DNA of 64,000 bases from Neckera pumila (lineage: Eukaryota; Streptophyta; Bryopsida; Hypnales; Neckeraceae), in NCBI GenBank assembly GCA_963969595.1, contig OZ018408.1, forward strand, positions 22,503,823 through 22,567,822, written 5' to 3'. Position numbers and translations under genes: made by a program. The stretch's first letter is position 1. The number at the start of each line of letters is the position of its first letter. Below, one piece after another: positions 25,401 through 35,849 of this stretch. The notes under the pieces were generated by a model that worked only from the letters and a program-made list of their open reading frames with translations, did no database searches and was not told the DNA's origin.

Positions 25401-27186
25401 ACACAAGTCATATTTCTCCTAAATACCATTTCAAAATATTAAGCCAAAAGCAACTTCGCGAAAAGCACAATTCGAAGAGGGTAATAGGCGACATACGTGG
25501 GAATGATGGACCACGAAGAGCAGCCTCTAGCATCGCTTTAAAATCCAGAGCAGCAGAGACTGCGGGCTCCAAGATACCTCCCTAAATATCAGAGCATGCC
25601 TGGTGTCAACATATGCCTATGGGAAAATTAAAACAGAAAATTACAGATTCACCTCTTGCAACTCCTAGTGCATTTGGCTCTGAATCTACCTCATGTCCTG
25701 ATGTCTCGCTTTCAGTGGCAAACCACTCTCCTTCTAACCAAGTGCGTCCACCCACCATTTCTGCAGCCATTCTAGCTTCGTCTCTGTCGGTGTCACTACC
25801 ACTTTCAACGGGCTCCGAACTTGGGGCCCTTGCATTCACCTCCGGGAATTTGAAATCTGTTAAATTGTTCATGACCTTAATTTAATTGACATAGAACTAA
25901 TAAGGAAAACAACTATCCAGTCCCACATTCTAGTAGGACAGTAAGTGACCTCAAGACTGATGTCTTAGTAGAGAATTTAAAGGGCATTCAAAATGCAAAA
26001 TTTGTATTACACATAAATGCACCTGACTGATATAGATCATTATGCAAGTCATTAGTACCGTAGTTGACAGAGACGACAATGCGCTTCACGTAATTATTTA
26101 GTATTGACCCATGCACTAATAGACATGAAATATAAACTTTGGAATCAACTGACGAAGGGCAGAATCATTTTACCTCCAAGACCACAATGGGTGTCCCTCG
26201 TGAATTCCTCCGTTCCAATGATATGGGGTAGCTTCATCAATGGCTTCGTCTGAAGAGCATAGATATATTATAATTAAAATGAGTTGAGCTCCGATATCAA
26301 CTAATGATTATGTGTCAGAAACAACGCAGCAAAACAATCACATTCAATTTTAACCTATAAAACATTTTCCAAGGAGATAGCGTGCAAGATGAAAGACACC
26401 TGATGAGCTCTTGAACTCACATCCGAGGATTGTAGACTGGTCTTCCTGTTACGAAACCCTTCAAACGCATCCCAAGCTGTCAAAACTGCTTCCTTGTAAC
26501 GTGGTATTATCTGAGAGTCATAGCTCTCAACGCGTGACTGCTTGATTGGTTGCTCCGACTTCTTCACGAAAACCTCATCCACTTCATCAACACGCTGCAG
26601 AAAGCATTTTCTAGTCACGACCACATCCTCGTTACAAATGAATTGAAGCTGTCCATGGGCATTGGTACGCCCAAAATAGCAAGCACATCTCAAATCAAAT
26701 GAATGCGATCAATTCTAGACTCCCAGTTCGCAACAAAAGCTACAGCAACTGCACGAGGATACAGCATCGGTTAGGAACTTACATTTTCAATGAATTGAGT
26801 GGCTGATAGAGCTCGTAAACTGTTGGAATTATTCTGTAAAAGCAGCTCGACATTACCAGCTTCTATCCCCAGGCGATGCACTTCTGCAGCGACCTCCTTT
26901 GTGCGGTCCTTCAAACGCTCAGCAAAATCCTCCAGCCACTCTTGTAGCTATGAAACAAAAATTAGAAGATTTAAACAAGAGCAACCCTTATTTACTTAGA
27001 GGATAATCGCAGTGATCTCCAAACTTCTAAAAGACGATCAACCACATCGGCCCGCCTTCCGAGTTCAAGTCAACGTAAAAAGGGGATTCTATAGCAGGAG
27101 AGCTTTTGAACCTGGATATCCGAGCGAAGCGACCATCCATCACGCGAGGCGTCAGAGAAAACAGAGCGCAGGGCATCTTTGTCCAT
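22469..27186 (-). CDS. FAM21/WASHC2-like WASH complex subunit
   Basis: Nine exons, minus strand: 27186-27112, 26947-26783, 26594-26400, 26249-26174, 25856-25653, 25577-25497, 25055-24953, 24199-23986, 23452-22469; all phases join, 698 aa. The head matches FAM21 in order: LQEWLEDFAERLKDRTKEV with a heptad pattern, LSATQFIEN (compare animal LSNTQFIEN), IIPRYKEAVLTAWDAF, then LMKLPHIIGTEEF near 155 (animal PLPYLIGSKLF). The long last exon is acidic and disordered, with LF-acidic motifs: GGLFDDDDLDEM, KGLFDDFGDL, and SLFGDSDEEEDLFGE at the extreme C-terminus. In animals such repeats bind retromer VPS35 and the head binds WASH, so the protein would link actin nucleation to endosomes. Shorter than human FAM21 (over 1300 aa). 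Intron 8 holds a TTAA element and intron 7 a Harbinger MITE. The FAM21 identity is by motif order, not alignment. Confidence 0.75.
23521..23916. mobile_element. TTAA-flanked CCC-end element in intron 8 of the FAM21-like gene
   Basis: TTAA at 23517-23520, left end CCCCTAAATGCCTAGCACGTCC. The right end has decayed (GCATTTTGGAGATAA where the duplicate has GCATTTAGGGGTTAA). The same element in the same intronic position occurs in the duplicated copy at 43462-44182, so it inserted before the duplication. Confidence 0.7.
24349..24560. mobile_element. PIF/Harbinger-type MITE in intron 7
   Basis: A 212-bp element with ends GGGCCAGTTTCCATGG and inverted CCATGGAAACGAGCTC, flanked by TTA duplications (24346-24348, 24561-24563), the Harbinger target. 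The interior is GC-rich. It is absent from the corresponding intron of the duplicated copy near 44580-44640. Confidence 0.75.
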
Positions 27187-28900
27187 CTTGGAGTTCACAC
27201 AACTATGGACGCAAGTCCCTCCTACAAACAACAACGACGATGACCACATCTCAAGATTCTCTCTGAGATTGATAAACCCAAGCCTTGCTCGCATCAGAAT
27301 CCAGTAGACACCCACGTTAACTCAAGCTTCCAAAAGATCCACAAAGAACGCGCAACAGCAGGGACACTTGTGTAGCTTAGGGAACCCTACGTTTCTTGGG
27401 GTGCCTTAGCACTCGAAAACCCAAGGTCAAGGACATGCACACCCCATGACCTCTTTAGACCGTCAGTACTTCATGGCCAAATGTACTGACGGTCCAAATC
27501 GCTTCCATACGTACAGGAATTGAAATAAATCATATAAGAAGCTCAAGGAAAGTAACAAAATTTATCAGTAGAAAGAAGGAATCGTGTCCTACATATTTGC
27601 AAGATAGAAGTCTGTTTTCGAAGTTACTCCAATGGACTACTGGCTTCCACAGAAAAATTTCTCTTTTCAGTTTGGGGTAACTAAATTTTGTAGTAAACCC
27701 TAGTGACGATACAGGAAACACATGAGCTCAGACACAATCAACTGAATAAATTAACTCTCCTTCCTAAAAGTCATAATCCTAGGAATTTCGAAGTACACGG
27801 TAATAGGTAAAATCCTAGACAGTAACCTCATCAAGACAATGGCGCGAAGAAATGGCGTTCTCGATTAAACCCAGAAATGAAATTAATAGTTTGACAACAT
27901 CAATCCATAAATGATAATTCAAGCCTGCTCAGACTCCTCACACACAACCCCTTCAGCTTGAAATACCATAAAACGGCTCATCGGAAGTCGTCGGTCCGAG
28001 AACAAGAACTTGGAATCCTCAACCCTGAACTTGCAGGTTACCGGAAACCTACTCCAAAAAACACTCGCCAGATTCTAGCTACATCAACAAGATTCATAGA
28101 GATGTAACCCTAAATCAAAGATTAGAAAAAGAAAGAAATCAGAGTACAAACCTGAATAAAGATCTCACTATGCCTTCATCGCATCACCTCCTGAGATCCT
28201 GCACTCGTTATTCTCCATTCGTGGCAGGCAATCGCATAAATTCCATAACTCGTACACTCTTTATAATACTCCTGGTCCTTTCAGTATACAACCACAGATA
28301 GAACACCAAACCCAATCCTTGAATTGAGAAACACGAAGTGCCTTTCGAGTGAAGCTCAGTCCTGGCCAAACGTCTCAAAAGGATCACTGGTGCGAGCAAG
28401 CGCGATCAAAAAACCCTAGCGAAATTTGTACCGACACAAGCAACTGTGATTGCGTGAGAGCGGATCTTTTGACAGAACCCTAAAGGCGGGATCTGTTCAC
28501 ACTGAGGTCAATTTGATTAATATTACGGATCACATTACACTTCTGTAGTCCTACGAGCGTTTCACGGGACGCTCTGCGGGGTCTACGCGACGGGCAGCGT
28601 CCGCCAACTTCGTCCCTGCCCGAGCCTGCTCGCCACCGCCCAAACCTGACCCCGTCACCGGAGCTCCACGCCCGGCCCAGTACTGTTCCTCGCCTTCCTC
28701 GTTTCCTCGAGAACTGTTTCCGCCGTTGCTGCGTCGCCTTTGGGCTGCTCCCCGATCCACCGGATTTATCTTGTTTGCTGTGTGGGCGTTTCTGCAGGCC
28801 ATGGCCTCGTAAATGCATTTACACCTTCAGTTGCCGGTGTTACTCATACAGGACGCTGTGGACCTTGCCGGGGGAGACGAAATCCATGTTCTAGATCGAT
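27187..28900. other. Upstream region of the FAM21-like gene
   Basis: The first 500 bp or so are shared with the duplicated copy (46330-47190) and probably include 5' UTR and promoter. A GC-rich block lies at 28480-28810. Frames in this block are open on both strands but without motifs, as expected of GC-rich sequence. No other gene recognised. Confidence 0.45.
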
Positions 28901-28906
28901 CTAGAC

Positions 28907-29662
28907 GTGCATGAGCAGCCAGTGTGCTTAAGGTTCATTGCGAACCTGAACCAATTAACTTCGGGAAATGAGTGTGGAAACACCATCGTACAACAATGTG
29001 TGGTGCATCCAGAAGCTCCGCTACGAACGACACGGGCTGTCACCTTGGACAAACTTAAGGCGAAGCTGCAAGTACCTCCTCCTGGTGACCTGGTCCCTTC
29101 GACGTACCGATGGGAGTCAACAACGAATACTCCCATCGGTACGTGGGCGTGAGAGAGGAACTCAGAAGGCTATGTTACTATATTGTGAGACAGGCTTCCG
29201 GATTTTGTTGACGGTGAATGCAGCATCAGAGCTTGGCGCACAAACGGGCAACGGAGCTGTGGCAGAGGCATCCGAATGTGGACGGAGGAGAACGTGAAAT
29301 GCTTTTATTACCAGGCCGGAGTTTGGTATATTGAACATGAATGTCACCGCGCCTGTGGAAGAGGCACCGTTTTGCCTTGCGATTCAAACCCCGTGGCAGC
29401 TTCACAAGATGCTTCGCCATGGCCATAGCTTCACGTTTGGCACCAACGAACCAAAGGTGCATTTCAATTAATTCTTTCAATTAATTCTGTTCTACTAACA
29501 ATTGCTTATAGTATGTCGTGTCCACTTCATCTACAGTACTTCTTCTACATACAATAATCAATACAATCCTCATATGTGTGTGCAATACCCCCTTTACATT
29601 GTCATGGTTTTTGTTGACAAATGGGAGAATGGCATTCCAGTGGCCTTTACCATTGTGGGTGG
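28907..29662 (+). pseudogene. MULE/FAR1-type transposase remnant
   Basis: Fragments on the plus strand spread over shifting frames follow the order of plant MULE-related transposases: ENVKCFYYQAGV (about 29290), LAIQTPWQLHKMLRHGHS (about 29375-29430), FTFGTNEPK, then after a break YPLYIVMVFVDKWENGIP and VAFTIVGG (29588-29660). Such proteins normally have a catalytic DDE core around D-ATFGTN and the D in VFDxW. Several frameshifts and the poly(A)-core MITE at 29663 end it. The stretch upstream of 29250 is less certain. Confidence 0.6.
29102..29144. repeat. Perfect 16-bp hairpin with 11-bp loop
   Basis: ACGTACCGATGGGAGT (29102-29117) is followed, after the loop CAACAACGAAT, by its exact reverse complement (29129-29144). 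There is no T-run, so this is not a terminator. It lies inside decayed transposase sequence. Confidence 0.8.
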
Positions 29663-29972
29663 CATTACATGAGATTCGGGGGTCTTAGAAGGCTGTGAGT
29701 TCCCCTGCTGTCTGCTGCGTTCCCGCAGTCTGGGAACGCAACAACAGCTGGCTGACGTGGTCGAGCGATTGTCACGTCACTTTTTGAAAAAAATAAAAAT
29801 AAAAAATAAAAAATTTGTTTAAAATGATATTTTGGTAAAAAAAAATTTTTTTTTTTTTTTTTTTTTTGGAAATTTTTTTTTCTGACACACCCGTACCGGC
29901 GTTCACCGGATCTGGGCAGATCAAGGAACAGGCCTGAAACGGCCCTCCGCGACCCCCAAATATCATCTAATG
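29663..29972. mobile_element. MITE-like element, poly(A)-core family (inverted relative to 10691)
   Basis: Ends CATTACATGAGATTCGGGGGTC and inverted GACCCCCAAATATCATCTAATG. It contains GCGTTCCCGCAGTCT in the left arm, the block GACGTGGTCGAGCGATTGTCACGTCA, A- and T-homopolymer runs at the centre, and ACCGGCGTTCACCGG in the right arm. Same family as 10691-10979 and 13053-13348. It separates the MULE remnant from the piggyBac remnant. Confidence 0.7.
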
Positions 29973-29984
29973 TTAGAGAGAGTC

Positions 29985-31170
29985 CTCCTTTCTAGGAACT
30001 CTTTGAATGGAGCAATGCTTGAAAAAAAATTGTCCATGCATGGCAATGACATGTCCCTTGCCCTGATTTGGCGTTACAAAATGCAAGACAATGTTATGAG
30101 TCAACCTTGCATTCCTAAACCCTCATTGTGGTATACTTCCATCTATGTATCTCAACAATGCAGTCTTGTCTCCAACAAACCTCAAAATTCAAAATAAATT
30201 TTGATAGTAAGTTGGCAAAGCACTACACTTTCAAGCCCCAATTTTAGGGCTTCTTGGGCATGTAATGTCATGCTGAACGAAACATGCCCTTATAGTGAAT
30301 CATCACTTCATCGATGGTTGTGAACCTATCTATGGTCTATGCTTTCTTGCAACCCTCTAAAATAGAATTGAGCAACCACCTAATTTGACCCATTTTGTCA
30401 TTGCCTTGTCCCTCACATTTCTAGATGGCGGAATAATGACATGTAAGCATTTTGATAGTAATGAAAACTAGTTATAGGACATTAGTGCACATATAGTTGG
30501 GCAATGGAAAAAAAGAATCTTGTTTGTGCTAATATGTTTTTACATTAGGTTGGCACTTTATGCCCATGTACAAAATAATAGCTAGGAAAACTTTGAACTC
30601 CAACACGGTCCTATTTTGGTTGAATTGAATCTTTAATTGGGGTTCCATCCCCATTACCTTCACTTATAATCTATATGCTCCACTCAAGTTTAAGTTTGTG
30701 GCCTCTATTCTCTTCTTATTGCTACTAGAGCTCATGCCTTTAATTTTTGGTTGCAAATTCTCTGATCATTGCGAAGCTTGCAGGGTTGTACAATTTGGTG
30801 GGATAATGGAACATCTCGGGCGGCCACTACAATTTCTCAAGAGTTCTGTCTTCATGAGTTGCAAATAGTCCTTCATCAAAATTGTCATTTTCAATTTCCT
30901 TGTAGCTCAATTCTTATCCTTTGGAAGATCTTGTTCTTAATTGTCAAAGTGTTCTTCTTCAAAGTCACCAATATAGATGATGTTTGTAGAATTGAAAGCC
31001 TCATGGAATTCTTGCAGTACTAGAGGCATATGAGAAGGCTCTAGATATTCCACATGTCTACTTGGAGTTGATGGAGGCATGGGATTCTGAAAAGGTGGTG
31101 GGTGATTGTTCAGCAATGGAGCATCATGAGCAAGTAATTGGGAGCTGTGGTGAACAAGCAAGCCATCCTA
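29985..31170 (-). pseudogene. piggyBac-like transposase pseudogene (DDE_Tnp_1_7)
   Basis: Minus strand, reading through a few stops: LAIILYMGIKCQPN (about 30540-30590), then GQIRWLLNSILEGCKKA and TTIDEVMIHYKGMF (about 30290-30325; compare piggyBac SVDEQIIPFKGR, holding a catalytic Asp), HYMPKKP, an FE.Y-like block, NIVLHFVTPNQGKGHVIAM (about 30030-30095) and, after a frameshift, a DNFF-type third Asp region with FKEFLERG. The order and spacing fit the piggyBac superfamily. About six stops or frameshifts show it is dead. The N-terminal acidic region may extend to about 31160. Its own TTAA ends were not found; a MITE abuts the 3' side. Confidence 0.75.
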
Positions 31171-32989
31171 TGCGAGTCGTTGGAGTACAATAGCAAAATA
31201 AGTTTATGAAATTGAAATGAGAAATTACAGTTGAATAAAACGTGAGAAAGACAATGTTGTAATATAGTTTTCTTGTCAATCTTGACCTCTTCCCCCTCAA
31301 GTTTGGAATGAAAACTATTTCTAATGAGAACTACATCTTGCAATGAAAACGCTTCACCAATTGCCCCAAAATTTCAGTTTCTTATATTCTCCTACTTCAA
31401 CTATATGGATTTTTGTAGGAAGATGCTCTTTTTGGTTGAGGAATGTGTAGAGTTTGTATTGATTTCCACCTTTATGCATGATGGAGTGTGCAAGCTTTAG
31501 AAGTCCAAAATACTACATGCCTAAATTTGACTGAAAATGGCAAAAAGACACAAGTTGCCAAGTTGGTTGACCTTGATAGAAAATGTAGGGCAAAATTTAG
31601 TTTAGAAATTTGTGGAGAGAGCGCATTTTTGTAGTGAATGTAGTCATTGACTTCTTTTGTTTTGAATTAGAACCTATAAAGTGAATGGCTAGATGGGCTT
31701 CAACCAAAAAAATCTCTTTGACTAGAAATTCAATTTTTTTCTAGACTTTTTAGAGAGCAATTGGAAATTTCATCCAATCAATGCAATTAGTTAACATGGC
31801 ATATCAACTTGTTAATTTACAAAAAGAAATTCCTCAAAAAATTGAAAGGAAACTTATGAATTGGAAGGTAGACTAATGGAAATTTGAAGCACTGAAGATG
31901 AATGCCAATGCCTCATGGGTTCCTTGCGTATGTTAGACACCGTCCCTATCTACTACACTACCCTTGAGCAACCATCAAATAGAAGCACCTTTGACCACTA
32001 GTCTTTGTCAAGCGATTGTAGATCACCAAGTTGTTGGTGACCTCTACCTTCTACCCAACTCTTGGACAATGTCATTGCCCAAATGTGCTATCCCCTCTGT
32101 CAAGCCATTTTCCATACTTAAACGTTGTTGGGTTTGTAATTAAAGAAACCTAAGCTAATAAAGGTGTATGTAAATTATGCATGTTGCTCCCAATAATGAA
32201 CTCCAAACAATGTAGAGTTAAGGTAGGAGGCTCTTAACCAACCATCTAAGGGATAATGGACCTCTGTAGGAAAATCCGTAGAGTATAACATTTTTCACAT
32301 ATTTTTGGTAGAAAGAGAAAAGAGAACCAATTCATTGACAATTTAAATCGTAATTTTCTAACTTAGAATGAATTAACTATAAATTTTCAAAGTGAAAGGT
32401 ATTTAGGTAGCTATTGGTGCTCATAGATTGAACCAATCTTAATCAAAATCAGCCATTGAATGGAGCATTTCAAACTTCGGAAGTTTCTATAATTTTGACT
32501 TTCAGAGAATGATCCACATCATGCTTTCATTTATTTTAGCCTTACATGAATGTATATTTCACTCAAAGGGATTTAAGAACACAATTAAAAAGCAAAAAGA
32601 GCATTGAAGGAACTGTGATCCATGCTACAAACTCTTTGCACTAATCATTATTCATGATAGTTCTACAGGGCGATTGTTAATTGCCCCTCCAACATTCGAG
32701 CCTCCTACCTTCAAAGAGAAGTGTGAATTATAGAAGAAGAGAATCTTCTATAGTTGTTCGTTCATTCATCTGTTTAGTTGATTCCAAATGAAATATGACG
32801 ATGAGTCCCATGTATACATATAAAAACAATATCAAGCAGTCGATTTCATTCCCTTTGCATTCTAACTCCCACGTAAATATGGTTTATTCCATAGATGCAA
32901 TTTCAACAACTTTCAGAACCGGTGCCTGGCATGGACCAAGACAGTGGACTAATACCAGAAAATAATGTAATGTAATGCAAGCATCCTAC
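31171..32989. other. Intergenic region, no gene seen
   Basis: AT-rich and moderately repetitive-looking. Scattered minus-strand frames near 31110-31340 could be more decayed transposon but carry no recognisable motif. No RNA gene seen. Confidence 0.4.
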
Positions 32990-34374
32990 CTAACTCTGAG
33001 GTCCCTTACTGCTCGTAATCTGCTTCTTTATATGTTCTGCAAGCTTAGGGAGACTTTTCATCTGCTCTCGGATTGAACTTTCCATGCAAATCTCCATCTC
33101 CTTCATCTTAGAGTCATCCTCGTCAACAGATCCGCCTGAAAGTTCTACTCTGTCCCGACACACCATCATACTCCTCTGCATTCGTTCCTGCACATAAACA
33201 ATCATCACTTTGTTCGATTAGAAATTATACAATCCTTTAGATGCTCCATGACAACAATAATCTTCACACTCGCTAGGCGATTGCAAGGATAATGCCCTGA
33301 TTACTAATAACTTTGTAAAACACAAATAGATGTTTTATTTCTAATGCCGGTGCCGGTGGTTGGTACATCGTCCCAGGGAGCTTACCACTAACCAAATCTA
33401 AGGGTCACTTTAGATTGCAATTCAGTTCATAAGAAAACCTATACCTTGGTCGGTGGACAAGTCATCTTTCCTTTGTGTTAGCTTGTCTAGTTCAATGACA
33501 ACGTTACACTGATGCAAGTAACAAGGTTGAGCATACATGTGGGATGTAAAAATATTTGAGATAGCAAGGGTTGAGATACATTGCACACTTGTTACCTCAA
33601 ATGTGTCATATGGTATCATAAATGCAATGAAATATTTTAAACTTGTTATCTCACTCCTAGTTGGATAGAAAGTTAAGCTTGTTATCTCAAGCCTGTTGCT
33701 TCGACTTGTGCAATCTGAAGTGCCCTAACAATCTACAACGCGAAGTAGGCAATATAACAAGTGTGACCATTTTGTAAAAGAATCAATTCGTGAGCGACTT
33801 GATTATCTGATGCACTGTAAATTCTTAAGCCGTTGTCCATCTCCATTGAAGAATCTATGAAGCTTACACAACAAAACATGTTAATACTCACCTGAAATCT
33901 ATTGAGTTCATTCTGAAGGATGGCGCCAGCACGCTCCACAGGAACACTACATCTCTGGACACATCTCTGGATGTCATTCTTATCTTTGCTGAAACATTCA
34001 TAGCCACACTTGTAGTACTCTTTCTGTAAAGAAGCCACAAAAGAAACACTCAGCCACAGCTTCAACAACCAGCCCAATTTGAGGAACACAACCCTAATGT
34101 AGAAACGCCTTACTCATAACAGGTAAATTTGCATAGCCGTTGGAATCGTATAATCAACTGCATCACCAAACGTACCAGCTTCACGGTTATCGTTCGTTTT
34201 ACAAAGCACTGAAACCTGCGGACGTAGACTCACAGAAAACGATCAAAAAATTATTCAGATGAAGGAGTGTAAAGATACCTGGAGGGTAATGTTGACGTAA
34301 TCTTGCACACCTTCGAGATTCTCATTGACAGCATGATTGACCTCTTGCGAGAGTTTGTGTATAGCGTCTGTCAT
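32990..34374 (-). CDS. FAM136A-like protein (DUF842)
   Basis: Three exons, minus strand: 34374-34279, 34023-33892, 33187-32990; all phase 0, giving 141 aa, close to the 138 aa of human FAM136A. Exon 2 has the hallmark twin CX3C pair, KCGYEC and RCVQRC, with SVPVERAGAILQNELNRFQ matching the animal VPLAQAQALVTSELEKFQ. In exon 3 the two further CX3C motifs of the animal protein are each reduced to one Cys (VCRDRV, ICMESS); plant members may share this. FAM136A is a mitochondrial protein, and the CX3C pairs suggest disulphides formed in the intermembrane space. The exact role is unknown. A telo-box lies upstream. Confidence 0.9.
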
Positions 34375-34706
34375 CGTTTTCTCTTTTGGTCGGCCGCCAA
34401 ACCCTCTAAAATGAGCGAGTGCAAGGCTCTACACATGATGCAACAGCAAAAAAATCAACCAATGCAGAAATCCGACGACAACACTTTAAAAACCAATACA
34501 CAACTGAGATGAACCAAATCTATAGGGCAATCGCAGGACCATCTTCTCTTTCTAACAATAGGAGCTCCAATATGGAAATCAAAAATTGCGGAGAAAAAAA
34601 GAATCGATCTTCGTACCTGCAATCTGCTATTCAATCTATGAGCTTGAGTCGAAACTGCTATCTCCGCGCTGAAATTGTAAGAGCAACGAGGACATTGAAG
34701 ACTTTC

Positions 34707-34720
34707 AGGGTTTAGGGTTT
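34707..34720 (-). promoter_or_regulatory. Telo-box upstream of the FAM136A-like gene
   Basis: On the gene's strand the sequence reads AAACCCTAAACCCT, about 340 bp before the start codon. The AAACCCTA telo-box is an established plant promoter motif of growth- and translation-related genes; a function here is inferred from position only. Confidence 0.5.
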
Positions 34721-34923
34721 AAGCCCTTTGCTGAACCGCAGTTCCATGACAGAGGCGAGAGACGGTCCCCGGTGACCGTGTTCAGTCACCGGTCACCACG
34801 ATTTCCGAGCTCCCAAGACCGGGTTCACAATTTTTTCATAGCGTTTTTGGTATTTTTATTATGATAAACTTAAGAACTTGTCAATCCATTACGGACCGAG
34901 GATTCATAGTTCCCTGCTACATA

Positions 34924-35600
34924 CTAGCGGATCCGAAATGAAAGTAATGTCATACTTATATATGTATATACCCCCCCTCCCAATTCCTTCCACACAATAC
35001 ATGCAACAACAAGCTCCCGTATGTGATCTTCCGGACTGAGTCCAGAGTTGGGGAGCACAAGGCCAGTCTCAAGCGCCAATTTATGCATGTCATAGGACGG
35101 TTCGGTAAATGGAAAGTTTTCTTCACTACAGTGATGGAGCCAAGCGAGGTATTCCCCGATGTCCTGGCAGAGCCAAGGATTAGGCTCTGGGTGCGCCCGG
35201 GGTGAAGTCTTCAATACTGAAGCGGCAAATTGCATGTTGCACCCGCCCAGCACCTGCTGCGTGATCGCGAGGAGAGTGTTGTGGTGTCCTTGCTGTCGAC
35301 TCCAATCTCGGAAAATGGAAGACGGGTCGGTTGCGGCCGTCCTGAATGCTGGTATGTGACCCCATCGGCCATTCCTGCTTGCGCTTGTATGAAGGCTGTA
35401 GGCGTCCTCACCGAACACCCAAGTGTCCTCAGGAAAAGAGGATAGAGCAGGTCTCCTCCATGATCGCATCCGCCCTCCACGCCGCTACATCTTTGTGAGT
35501 TCGTGCAAATTCCCGTCGCACGACGTGTCGCAACTAACCGGAGCATCCCACTCGGCCATGTCCCCCCACAACCGCATTTGAAAATGATTGTGGAGTCCGA
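34924..35600 (-). pseudogene. Orphan coding remnant, unknown family
   Basis: A 181-aa minus-strand frame (35469-34924) has convincing protein composition: WVFGEDAYSLHTS, HIPAFRTAATDPSSIF, GEYLAWLHHCSEENFPF, HIRELVVACIVWKELG. About 25 more codons of similar quality (HKDVAAWRADAIMEETCSIL) lie immediately upstream in another frame, so a frameshift near 35440 seems to break a longer protein. I recognise no domain. GC is higher than the surroundings. It could be a transposon gag-like protein, a degraded host gene, or a gene with a missed intron. Confidence 0.4.
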
Positions 35601-35849
35601 GAGTTGTCCGAGAGCAGCTCCGGATTAGGCGTGGAAGCACCACTTCCTGCAGCAAAGCAATGGCGCAACTTCGGATCCGGCTTCCACTCCACAGGAAACA
35701 GACTTCCCGCGTTTGAAACGCCTAAATGTGTTCATAGAAGTCTGTTTTTTGCATATATGGAGCAGTTCAACGCCGTATTCTTCGACAATGTGCACAGTAA
35801 ACTTCGTATTCATGGGTATAAAGGTGTTTTAACTTAATGTGTAGTGCGT

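Noticed and set aside
28480..28818. 112-aa Arg/Gly-rich frame on the minus strand
   Set aside because: GC-rich block with open frames in more than one reading frame; no start context, motif or splice partner.
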